Positions 14,912 through 21,661 of a stretch of DNA of 32,566 nt are shown one piece after another. Each line of letters opens with the position of its first letter. Position 1 is the first letter of the stretch. The stretch covers positions 1 to 32,566 of the forward strand of contig JADFNI010000005.1 in assembly GCA_022563455.1 (NCBI GenBank). Direction: 5' to 3'. The notes under the pieces are model-generated. The model had not been told where the DNA came from and searched no databases. It was given only the letters and a program-made list of their open reading frames with translations. The stretch is from Nanobdellota archaeon (GTDB taxonomy: Archaea > Nanobdellota > Nanobdellia > Pacearchaeales > GW2011-AR1). The position numbers were made by a program, and so were the translations under genes.

Positions 14912-15665
14912 CAATAATTTCTCCATTCATTATTTTCCTAAGATTATTACCTATACTTTTTTCAAAAGTCTTTTTAACAACCTCATGAAACTCTTCTAAT
15001 AGATTAATTATGTCCTCCTTGGACAATTCCCCTTCTAAAAAACAATCAGTATCTAAGGTAAATTCCTTTCTCACTATTTTACTTGGATACAAACTATTTG
15101 GGATACCATATTTAAAAACAATAGTATAATTATCTTCTTTAATGTAAATTTCTTGCATTGTTCTCATCAAGTTCTTAGAACTCACAAATCTTATTGAAGA
15201 TGTAAGATCATCACAGATAATGTCTTTCCAATCAAGTGGATCTCCTGAATCTAATTTTATTTCATCTATATATCTTAATCCAATTCTATCTATAATCTCA
15301 ATAGTATATTCTTCAAAAAGAGACTTAAGAATTAATTTGATATCTGAAGTAAGCTCTTTAAAATTAGAGTAGTAATTTTTATATTCTAAATTCAATGAAT
15401 TTTTAGATAATATAACAGCTTTTGTTTTCTCTTTATTGTAAAATTGCCATGTTCTTGCTCCTACAGATACTTGATTTTTATTTAAATTTTCCCCTGATGA
15501 AACAGATAGATTAATATTTAGTTCGCTTGGTTCCCTCAATATGGGGAATAAATCAATTATCTTTGATTGAAACCCTGAAGGAAGTTTGTTTTCAAGTTCA
15601 AGAATTGTAGGAAAGTCAATTCTAAAGATTATATTACTAATAAAATTCTTTTTATATTCTCCCAT
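14904..15665 (-). CDS. TIGR04255-family protein
   Basis: At 253 residues it fits the usual length and pattern of this sporadic family. It has FISNIIFRIDFP near the start, SVGARTWQFYNKEKTKAVIL, a central LILKSLFEEYTIEIIDRIGL followed by RYIDEI, and the C-terminal signature FEKSIGNNLRKIMNGE (family form: F...ig..lr..M). The family has no assigned reaction and moves among unrelated bacteria and archaea, which suits an accessory or defence-type module. It heads a three-gene minus-strand operon. A TATA-like TTTTTAAATAG lies about 30 nt before the ATG. Confidence 0.8.
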   Translation of the reverse strand: MGEYKKNFISNIIFRIDFPTILELENKLPSGFQSKIIDLFPILREPSELNINLSVSSGENLNKNQVSVGARTWQFYNKEKTKAVILSKNSLNLEYKNYYSNFKELTSDIKLILKSLFEEYTIEIIDRIGLRYIDEIKLDSGDPLDWKDIICDDLTSSIRFVSSKNLMRTMQEIYIKEDNYTIVFKYGIPNSLYPSKIVRKEFTLDTDCFLEGELSKEDIINLLEEFHEVVKKTFEKSIGNNLRKIMNGEIIDG

Positions 15666-15778
15666 ATATTTTACAACACTCTAGACTATTTAAAAATATA
15701 TCTTTTTTCGCAATTCTGACAGTTGCTAGTATGCCTTGATTTGAAAAGTTTTTTAAAGTTGAAAATATTTATAGAACT

Positions 15779-15961
15779 ATGGAATTTTGTAATGTCAGTT
15801 GGTGGTTGGATATTGTGGCCATTCTTATTCTTCTCGGATTTAATGTTGTAGGGATCTTTTCCAAGTGGCTTAGAGAGAATTTTGGGATCCCAAAGAATAT
15901 AATTCAATCAATTCTGGCGGCATACCTGATTGTCTCTGTTATTCTTTGTAGACCATTTTAA
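15779..15961 (+). CDS. Small two-helix membrane protein, 60 aa
   Basis: It reads MEFCNVSWWLDIVAILILL then GFNVVGIFSKWLRENFG then IIQSILAAYLIVSVILC. Two hydrophobic helices are joined by a basic-amphipathic turn. The ATG at 15779 is only a few bases after a TATA-like AATATTTATAG, so the real start may be the in-frame TTG at 15806. It is divergent from the TIGR04255 operon and shares its intergenic region, so it could be linked to it. The opposite-strand frame is judged a shadow. Confidence 0.5.
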   Translation: MEFCNVSWWLDIVAILILLGFNVVGIFSKWLRENFGIPKNIIQSILAAYLIVSVILCRPF

Positions 15962-15971
15962 TCTATATAGA

Positions 15972-16046
15972 TTTACTTCGGACAGTATCATTCTACTTCG
16001 GATACCCCCAACGTATGCTCGGACTGAATCTGTAGAACAACCCAAT
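15972..16046 (-). repeat. Intergenic repeat E2
   Basis: On the minus strand it starts ATTGGGTTGTTCTACAG, continues ATTCAGTCCGAG, then a part with GTTGGGGG, then CCGAAGTAGAAT and GTCCGAAGTAAA. These blocks match E1 in the same order, with an extra piece in the middle. Its left part overlaps the promoter module at 16031-16053. Confidence 0.55.
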
Positions 16047-16053
16047 TTATAAA
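16031..16053 (+). promoter_or_regulatory. Promoter module shared with the 28454-28876 gene
   Basis: The 23-nt block begins TGTAGAACAACCC and ends in the TATA box ATTTATAAA. It matches the minus-strand block at 28898-28920 at 22 of 23 positions. In both cases exactly 21 bases separate it from the ATG. Confidence 0.65.
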
Positions 16054-16074
16054 TGGTGAATTTTTGAATTTACC

Positions 16075-16857
16075 ATGGAAAATGGAGAATTATCTCCGAG
16101 ACAATTTACCGCGATTAAAGGAAGCATTGATCTAGGGAGAACTTTGACAGAAGAACATCCAGAAATAGCTAATCTTTACAGGGAGGGTAGCTCCATACCT
16201 CAAATCGTAGAAGAATTAGACATACAATCAAGATATGACGTTACAGGTAATATCGCATGGAGTGGTGTTCAAAGAGCAATCTCAGGTCATGAGAGTGGTT
16301 TTAATTCGGATCCATATGAAGGACTAATTCCAGATACTAGAGAAAGAGGGGAATTGGCAAAAGACCACAATCGGAAAAGTGGCCTTAAATCATATGAAAT
16401 GAGAATTGGTGCTCATGGGAGAACTGCTGAACAAACAACGAAAGATAATAGAAGGGCTGGTCGTAAGACCTATCAAATGGGGGTTGGAATTCATGCCCAA
16501 ACATCAGAAAGATTAAGTGAACTTGGTCGCAAGGGAGGTCGCAAAGCATACGAAGAAGGATTAGGAATGTTTGGGAGAACTTCGGAACAAACTAGTGAGG
16601 ATAGTCACAAAGGGGGTTACAATGCTACACTAAATAGGGGTCAAATACCTTGGGTAATAGGGAGAATACCTGAAGTAGAATATGCCTACGCATTAACTTT
16701 TCTTCCAGAATTTCAAAAAGATTCTTCCAGAGTCAATAATAAATTAATTGCTCTAGAATTAAACATAGAATATCATGATTGTGAAGAAGTGAGAACTGTA
16801 AGTGCAGTTAGATCTCAACTTTCGAAATACAGAAAATCTCTTGAGGAGAAGGTTTAG
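16075..16857 (+). CDS. Tandem-repeat protein with HTH-like N-terminus, 260 aa
   Basis: The N-terminal third has IANLYREGSSIPQIVEELDI, which resembles a helix-turn-helix, followed by WSGVQRAISGHESGF. The middle holds three to four units of about 33 residues of the form RKSGLKSYEMRIGAHGRTAE, RRAGRKTYQMGVGIHAQTSE and RKGGRKAYEEGLGMFGRTSE. The C-terminal 70 residues (EVEYAYALTFLPEF, LIALELNIEYHDCEEVRT, AVRSQLSKYRKSLEE) look like another HTH-type module. The basic GRKGG repeats suit nucleic-acid binding. I know no function for this family. Expression is from the shared promoter module, 21 nt before the ATG. Confidence 0.65.
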   Translation: MENGELSPRQFTAIKGSIDLGRTLTEEHPEIANLYREGSSIPQIVEELDIQSRYDVTGNIAWSGVQRAISGHESGFNSDPYEGLIPDTRERGELAKDHNRKSGLKSYEMRIGAHGRTAEQTTKDNRRAGRKTYQMGVGIHAQTSERLSELGRKGGRKAYEEGLGMFGRTSEQTSEDSHKGGYNATLNRGQIPWVIGRIPEVEYAYALTFLPEFQKDSSRVNNKLIALELNIEYHDCEEVRTVSAVRSQLSKYRKSLEEKV

Positions 16858-16865
16858 GTTGGTTA

Positions 16866-16936
16866 ATCAGCGTTGCTGATACGCCCTTGGGACGCCCCAA
16901 CCGGCGTGACTGGAGATGTGTGACTTTTATGGGTGG
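16866..16936 (+). repeat. Compound palindromic element
   Basis: It holds a perfect hairpin ATCAGC-GTT-GCTGAT (16866-16880), then ACGCC-CCAACC-GGCGT (16892-16907), then TGTGACTTTTATGGGTGGA (16918-16936). The last block matches the minus strand of 19968-19986 at 17 of 19 positions, and that copy also lies beside a CGCCCCAACCGG core. This is one of the clearest members of the family. Confidence 0.55.
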
Positions 16937-17039
16937 AAAAATCCCTACCAGAGTTTAGTATTTAGATAAATTGGTTCTTTAGTTTCTAAAACTCTTTTTA
17001 TAAAATTATCCCTTTCATAAAACACTCCGTCCCCAGTTG

Positions 17040-17174
17040 ATGGAAAAGAGATCTTCGTTTTCTTATAAATTAAAATACTATAGAGACCCTGACGAATTTA
17101 TAACTGAAATGAAAAAGATGGTTAAATCTGGACAGGCAATGCCTTTGCTGATATGGTTGTTCAAAGAAAAATAA
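17040..17174 (+). CDS. Possible 44-aa basic small protein
   Basis: ATG 17040 gives MEKRSSFSYKLKYYRDPDE, then FITEMKKMVKSGQAMPLL and IWLFKEK before TAA. A TATA-like TTTTTATAAAAT stands about 35 nt upstream. The peptide is basic with helical periodicity. It lies in the 495-base stretch 16858-17353, which otherwise holds only intergenic elements and the short frame at 17283. Confidence 0.4.
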   Translation: MEKRSSFSYKLKYYRDPDEFITEMKKMVKSGQAMPLLIWLFKEK

Positions 17175-17201
17175 TTCTAACTTTATATAAAACTCCAAGA
17201 T

Positions 17202-17235
17202 CTAACTGGGACACTTTTGTCCAACGCCCTGTTAG
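17202..17235 (+). repeat. Structured palindromic element A (attC-like)
   Basis: The order is CTAAC, TGGGACACTTTTGTCC, eight unpaired bases AACGCCCT, GTTAG. The outer arms pair CTAAC with GTTAG and the inner hairpin is GGACA-CTTT-TGTCC with one bulge. The twin at 19705-19738 has the same 16-nt centre and spacer length but arms CCAAC/GTTGG, a compensating change. Confidence 0.65.
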
Positions 17236-17282
17236 GGTATTACTTTTTTGGCGGTTTATTCACAATTAGCTTAGTCAGTGCA

Positions 17283-17357
17283 ATGTTTTTTGATATTGGT
17301 GACGATAAGGATAGTTTAGATACTTTTTTATATTCAATTTCATCCTATAAAATATGA
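17283..17357 (+). CDS. Short frame ending in ATGA overlap with the metallopeptidase gene
   Basis: The frame MFFDIGDDKDSLDTFLYSIS, then SYKI, ends in a TGA that overlaps the next ATG by four bases. It is open upstream into the palindromic element (ALLGYYFFGGLFTISLVSAM), where only a TTG could start it. It could be a small membrane gene cut by the element, or chance. Evidence is weak apart from the ATGA overlap. Confidence 0.25.
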   Translation: MFFDIGDDKDSLDTFLYSISSYKI

Positions 17358-18523
17358 ATAAATTTATAATTGGATTTATTATGTTTGTTGTATTTGTGGT
17401 AGCAAATTTATTAGTTCTTATTTATGACCCTTTTGAACTGTCTAAGAAGGATGTTGGAACTTCAACAAGAGAAGTTATTGAAAATTCTTCTCAAGAGATT
17501 AAAGTGAAGGTTCCAAATGAGAAAGTTAATGAAAGTACTTCTGTAGTTGAAGAACCTGATGAGGTCCCGATTATTTTTGAAGAAGAACTTAGTGATGCTT
17601 CATTTAATGGATGCTTGGAGTTGATACCAGGCCATAATATCCAGGAGGCAAATAGGGCTAATATAATTATAATTGGGATGGGGATAGAGAAATTAGGTGG
17701 TATTCCGCCCCTAGAAATTCTAAAATCGATTTCAGAGCATATTATAGATTTTGATGGAGATAATTATGGCTTATTTAATGTTACACCATTTAAAGAGAAT
17801 AAAGATAAATTTAATTTATGGTATGTAAGCGAAATACCTCCGCTTGAGAACTGTGGAGGCCCCCATAGTTATGGATGTAGCAGTCCTCCCCTAAACGTAA
17901 GGCTTGAATGTGAATTACCAAATCAATATTTAATTTTCGTACAAAATTCAGTATTTACAGCTAATGGAGTTCATTCTCAACCTTCCGGACTTGATATTCC
18001 AATCGAACCTAGTGAGGTGACTCTTCCTGTGCCAATTCAACTATCTGAAGAAGGCTTACAGGAAGTTGAAGGAAATAAATTATTATTCTTTGAACATATA
18101 ATTGAGGGATCTAAAATATCCGTTTCTGAGCATCCTTCTAAGGTTTTTGTTCATGAGTTTGGTCATGCATTTGGAGATCTAGCGGATGAACGTCCATTGG
18201 TACGAACCAATTCAGGATCTGAACCTGAACAGTTAAATTGCTGGGGGAAAGATATTAGTGAAGAAACTTGTATGGAGGACAGTCCTTGGAGTCACCTAAT
18301 AGGAAATGGTTGTGGAGAAAATGGCGTAATTGATTGCACTTATTCAGATCCTAACTATAATGTTGAAATTGGATGTTTTGAAGGATGTGCTAAATGGGCT
18401 ACAGGTACTTTTAATCCTACAAGAAGATCTATAATGTTTGGTTCTTCTTATGAACCTTATAAGTTTGGGTTGTGGAATGAGGAGTTATTATCCATTGAAA
18501 TAGAGAAATTTAGTGGAGTTTAA
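17354..18523 (+). CDS. Secreted or membrane-anchored zinc metallopeptidase (M64-like)
   Basis: Residues 5-27 are an N-terminal hydrophobic anchor or signal (IIGFIMFVVFVVANLLVLIY). A Glu-, Ser- and Lys-rich linker follows to about residue 75. The catalytic motif is HEFGHAFGDLADE at residues 267-279, with zinc-binding HExxH and a downstream acidic position, the arrangement found in IgA-peptidase M64 and related zincins. After it come WSHLIGNGCG, GCFEGCAKW and NPTRRSIMFG, which match the M64 pattern of W..Li, feG and R..MfG. The role is probably extracellular protein digestion or host-surface processing. Cysteine pairs (CGGPHSYGC, CGENGVIDC) suggest disulfides outside the cell. Confidence 0.75.
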   Translation: MNKFIIGFIMFVVFVVANLLVLIYDPFELSKKDVGTSTREVIENSSQEIKVKVPNEKVNESTSVVEEPDEVPIIFEEELSDASFNGCLELIPGHNIQEANRANIIIIGMGIEKLGGIPPLEILKSISEHIIDFDGDNYGLFNVTPFKENKDKFNLWYVSEIPPLENCGGPHSYGCSSPPLNVRLECELPNQYLIFVQNSVFTANGVHSQPSGLDIPIEPSEVTLPVPIQLSEEGLQEVEGNKLLFFEHIIEGSKISVSEHPSKVFVHEFGHAFGDLADERPLVRTNSGSEPEQLNCWGKDISEETCMEDSPWSHLIGNGCGENGVIDCTYSDPNYNVEIGCFEGCAKWATGTFNPTRRSIMFGSSYEPYKFGLWNEELLSIEIEKFSGV

Positions 18524-18615
18524 TTTTCTATTAATACATTTAGATTATGGAATAAGTTATTAAAGAATCAGATTCTAATAATTATATTTATAAACCTTAA
18601 TTTCATTAGATATAC

Positions 18616-19107
18616 ATGCAAGGTGAAGATTTCTCAAAATTTAATAAGATTTTAATTGGATATATTCTAATTGCAACCTTAATTTCAGTAATCTTTGACT
18701 TTGTTTCTAGTGGAACTGGAATTATTGGTCTTATTGTTTTAATATTATATGGGATTTTTGGAGGATATATCTGGTATATGGTTATTGGGAAGTATGTTCT
18801 TATGAATGGAGATGATAGGGATATGAGGGGATACATCTTGCTATTACTTCCCCTATTAATTTTGATTATTGTCGCTGCTGTAACTGGAAGACTTGAAGGA
18901 GATCAGAGATATATTTTAGCAATACTTTACGGGATTGCATTTATCGGAATTTGTTATTATAGAGTACGGCAGCTAGGATATGGAATGTTTAGTGGATCAA
19001 AGAGGTTATTTGCTTCAGATAATATGGGGTTCATAATTGTATTTGTAGGGTATATTTTGTTGATATTCCTTGCAATATATGTTTTTGGGATACTTGGATA
19101 CGGATAA
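18616..19107 (+). CDS. Hypothetical multi-pass membrane protein, 163 aa
   Basis: After a short polar N-terminus (MQGEDFSKFNK) there are about five hydrophobic helices (ILIGYILIATLISVIF, IIGLIVLILYGIFGGYIWYM, GYILLLLPLLILIIVAAV, YILAILYGIAFIGICYY, GFIIVFVGYILLIFLAIYVF). No motif I recognise. The TATA-like ATATTTATAAACC is about 25 nt before the ATG, so the mRNA is probably leaderless. The next membrane gene begins one base after its stop and is likely co-transcribed. Confidence 0.6.
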   Translation: MQGEDFSKFNKILIGYILIATLISVIFDFVSSGTGIIGLIVLILYGIFGGYIWYMVIGKYVLMNGDDRDMRGYILLLLPLLILIIVAAVTGRLEGDQRYILAILYGIAFIGICYYRVRQLGYGMFSGSKRLFASDNMGFIIVFVGYILLIFLAIYVFGILGYG

Positions 19108-19108
19108 A

Positions 19109-19528
19109 ATGAGTTGGGAAGGACAAATAAAGGCGGTAGGAATTTCAGCGATTGTAGTTGGGGTTCTAACTTTATTGTATTTAGTTAGTGAATTTGCTCA
19201 GAGCAGTCTTTCTTCACTTCCTGGTGGAATGGGCTTTATCCTTATGGGAGTTTTAATGGTTCCAATAATTATTCCATTTATTGCTTGTGGAATTGGTCTT
19301 ATAAAACACAAGAACTGGGCGAGAATAGTTTTAATAGTTATTTCTATTTTAGGACTAATTTCGGTTCCTAATACTTTTATCGGTATAAAGCTTAAACAGA
19401 GTCTTGGTGTTTCTCTTGGATTTATTGACTATGTTCCATTCATATTTGCTGTTTTCTTAATTTGGTTTTTAATAGTATTGTTTAATAAAAATGTTAAAGC
19501 CTTGATGATGCCCAATAGTGGATATTAA
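19109..19528 (+). CDS. Hypothetical four-helix membrane protein, 139 aa
   Basis: The start is ATG 19109 (MSWEGQIKAVGISAIVVGVL), one base after the stop of the previous gene; a longer frame upstream would overlap that gene and is not needed. Four helices follow: ISAIVVGVLTLLYLVS, FILMGVLMVPIIIPFIACGI, WARIVLIVISILGLISV and FIFAVFLIWFLIVLF. It resembles small DUF2127-like membrane proteins in general form only. It is probably a partner of the preceding gene. Confidence 0.6.
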   Translation: MSWEGQIKAVGISAIVVGVLTLLYLVSEFAQSSLSSLPGGMGFILMGVLMVPIIIPFIACGIGLIKHKNWARIVLIVISILGLISVPNTFIGIKLKQSLGVSLGFIDYVPFIFAVFLIWFLIVLFNKNVKALMMPNSGY

Positions 19529-19704
19529 TCTTATAATGACCCACCTTATCCAAATATACTCGTTACGGAGTTAAAAGGCCATAGGGTTCAAATCTTTGGT
19601 AGGACCATATTCTCCTTATTTTTCCAAAAATTATTTAAACTTCATCTCCTTCAATAAATAATACTAAATACAAAAGGGTGTTGAGTAAATTCCTAATAAA
19701 AAAC

Positions 19705-19738
19705 CCAACTGGGACACTTTTGTCCTACCCTTGGTTGG
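19705..19738 (+). repeat. Structured palindromic element B (attC-like)
   Basis: The order is CCAAC, TGGGACACTTTTGTCC, spacer TACCCTTG, GTTGG. It is the twin of 17202-17235, with a compensating change in the outer arm. It lies at the 3' side of the broken small gene 19748-19840. Confidence 0.65.
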
Positions 19739-19747
19739 AACGTCCAG

Positions 19748-19840
19748 TTAAATCTCCAATTTCTCCTTAATTTTAGCACACCTATCACAAAACTCTCTTA
19801 CTTAGATTTCTAGTATATCTAGTTCTTCGTCAGTTATCAT
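19748..19840 (-). pseudogene. Small 30-codon gene with an in-frame TAA
   Basis: ATG 19840 reads MITDEELDILEI, then TAA at 19802-19804, then VREFCDRCAKIKEKLEI and TAA at 19748. With the stop read through it is a neat amphipathic, charged helical peptide, so I take it as a decayed small gene. It lies between two palindromic elements. The 627-base stretch 19529-20155 contains this remnant, the two elements, a tRNA-like scrap (rejected) and the guaB promoter (AAATATATTAAAAG near 20121). Confidence 0.35.
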
Positions 19841-19967
19841 TTTCTTATTCTCCTACCCCTTAATCTTCTCCCACAATAATATTTATAAATTTCATGCACA
19901 TAAGTTGAACATAAGACTTGAAAGGATTTTCTGTTCAAAGAAAAATAAAACCACAACACTTATAACG

Positions 19968-20010
19968 TCCACCCATGAATGTCACAAAAGTCCGGTACGC
20001 CCCAACCGGG
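19968..20010 (-). repeat. Compound palindromic element, second copy
   Basis: It contains the 19-nt block shared with 16918-16936 (minus orientation, 19968-19986) and the core TACGCCCCAACCGGG (19996-20010). The flanking GTAC/GTAC around the core allows a hairpin with one bulged base. Confidence 0.5.
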
Positions 20011-20155
20011 TACTTAGAATTTTGCTTATGCCCCTTTTTATTTAATATTATTTGTTGAAGGGATAGAGTTTAAATAATTTTCTTAATCGTTGGAAGAAAA
20101 CTCCAGTTACACGATCACATAAATATATTAAAAGAGACTTAATATTTGGATAATT

Positions 20156-21661
20156 ATGCGATCAAAAAATGTTCTAGAAAGGGCTAGAGATGAGGGATTA
20201 GCTCTAACTTATGATGATGTAAGATTAAGAACGGGTTTTGCAGAAGTCATGCCTGAAGATGTTGACATTGGGTCAAATTTTTCTAGAAATGTTGGGTTAA
20301 AAATTCCCATAGTAGGTGCTGCAATGGATACAGTTACTGAATATAGATTAGCTATTGAACTTGCCAAACTTGGGGGTATGGGGGTAATTCATAGAAGTTT
20401 GAGTCCGAGTGAACAGGCTTCTAATGTTTCTAAGGTTAAACATCATTTAAATGGATTGATAGAAAAACCCATATACATACTTGAAAGTGAAACAGTCTCT
20501 GAAGTTCTCTCTAGGAGAGAATCCAAGGGATATTCTTTCCATAGTTATCCAGTTTTAGGAAGTGAAGGGAACTTAGTTGGAATAGTCACAAGAAATGATT
20601 TTGAATTTTGTGATAATGATTCTTCCTCTATTGGAGATATTATGTCAACAGAATTAGTAACTTCTCCGGAGAATACTAGCCTTAGTATGGCTTACGATAT
20701 TATGAGAATGGGGAAAAAGAAAATTTTGCCATTGGTAAATGGAGGTGGAGAGATTGTTGGAATGTATGTCTACAGTGATGTTAAAAGGATTAAAACAAGA
20801 AGTGCAGAAAAATATAATTTAGATGAAGGAGGTCAGTTACAGGTAGCTGCAGCTGTTGGAGTTGGTGAAGAAGCTATCGAGAGGGTAGAACTGTTAACTG
20901 AAAAAAAGGTGGATGTTATAGTAATTGATACCGCCCACGGGGATACAAAATCTGTAGTAGACACTTTATTAGAAATAAAGAGAAATTATAGTAATTTAGA
21001 TGTTGTTGTTGGGAATGTATCTGTAGGAGAATCCGCAAAAAGGCTGGCTGATGCTGGAGCTGATGGTATAAAGGTTGGTCAAGGTCCAGGTACAATATGT
21101 ACTACAAGAATGATCGCTGGAATTGGAAGACCACAAGTTTCTGCCATATATGACTGTGCTAAAAGTTTGGAAGGATATGAAATTCCTATATGTGCTGATG
21201 GTGGATTAAGATATTCTGGAGATATTCCCATAGCTATTGCTGCTGGAGCACATTCTGTTATGATGGGCAGTATGTTGGCCGGAACAGATGAAGCTCCTGG
21301 GGAAATGGTATTTTTCCAGGGGAGACAATGGAAAAGATATAGGGGGATGGGATCTTTAAGTGCAATGGAAGAAAGTAGTGCTTCAAGAGAAAGATATTCA
21401 CAGGAGGGGAATGGAAAAAATCAAATGATCCCTGAAGGAATTGAAGGGCTTGTTTCCTATAAGGGGAGACTCGAAGATGTTGTTTTCCAATATGTGGGAG
21501 GTTTAAAGAGGGGAATGGGATATGTCGGGACAAATTCAATAAAAGAACTTAGAGAGAAAGGAGATTTCGATAGAATAACTACTGCAGGATTCTCTGAATC
21601 TCATCCACACGATATAAAAATTACGGGAGATTCTCCAAACTATAGGGGGGAAGAAAGATGA
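20156..21661 (+). CDS. guaB: Inosine-5'-monophosphate dehydrogenase
   Basis: GuaB oxidises IMP to XMP with NAD+, the first step from IMP to GMP. The N-terminal barrel part has ALTYDDVRLRTGFAEVMPED and VGAAMDTVTEYRLA. A CBS-domain pair follows (KPIYILESETVSEVLSRRES, IMSTELVTSPENTSLSMAYD). The catalytic loop is GPGTICTTR with the active Cys315, then CADGGLRYSGDIPIAIAAGA and VMMGSMLAGTDEAPGE. The flap has the Arg-Tyr pair in SRERYSQ and IPEGIEGLVSYKG. The length of 501 is typical. It overlaps purA by four bases (ATGA), so the two enzymes that act on IMP are made from one transcript. The TATA box is about 30 nt upstream. Confidence 0.95.
   Translation: MRSKNVLERARDEGLALTYDDVRLRTGFAEVMPEDVDIGSNFSRNVGLKIPIVGAAMDTVTEYRLAIELAKLGGMGVIHRSLSPSEQASNVSKVKHHLNGLIEKPIYILESETVSEVLSRRESKGYSFHSYPVLGSEGNLVGIVTRNDFEFCDNDSSSIGDIMSTELVTSPENTSLSMAYDIMRMGKKKILPLVNGGGEIVGMYVYSDVKRIKTRSAEKYNLDEGGQLQVAAAVGVGEEAIERVELLTEKKVDVIVIDTAHGDTKSVVDTLLEIKRNYSNLDVVVGNVSVGESAKRLADAGADGIKVGQGPGTICTTRMIAGIGRPQVSAIYDCAKSLEGYEIPICADGGLRYSGDIPIAIAAGAHSVMMGSMLAGTDEAPGEMVFFQGRQWKRYRGMGSLSAMEESSASRERYSQEGNGKNQMIPEGIEGLVSYKGRLEDVVFQYVGGLKRGMGYVGTNSIKELREKGDFDRITTAGFSESHPHDIKITGDSPNYRGEER

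Noticed and set aside
15686..15907. Minus-strand 73-residue frame
   Set aside because: It overlaps the two-helix membrane protein and the TIGR04255 promoter, and its residues show no family pattern.
19568..19612. tRNA 3'-half-like stretch with GGTTCAAATC and TAGGACCA
   Set aside because: The T-stem would be mostly G.T pairs and no 5' half with TGGTCCTA is nearby, so it is not a gene. It could be a decayed tRNA or old integration site, but the evidence is too thin to call.
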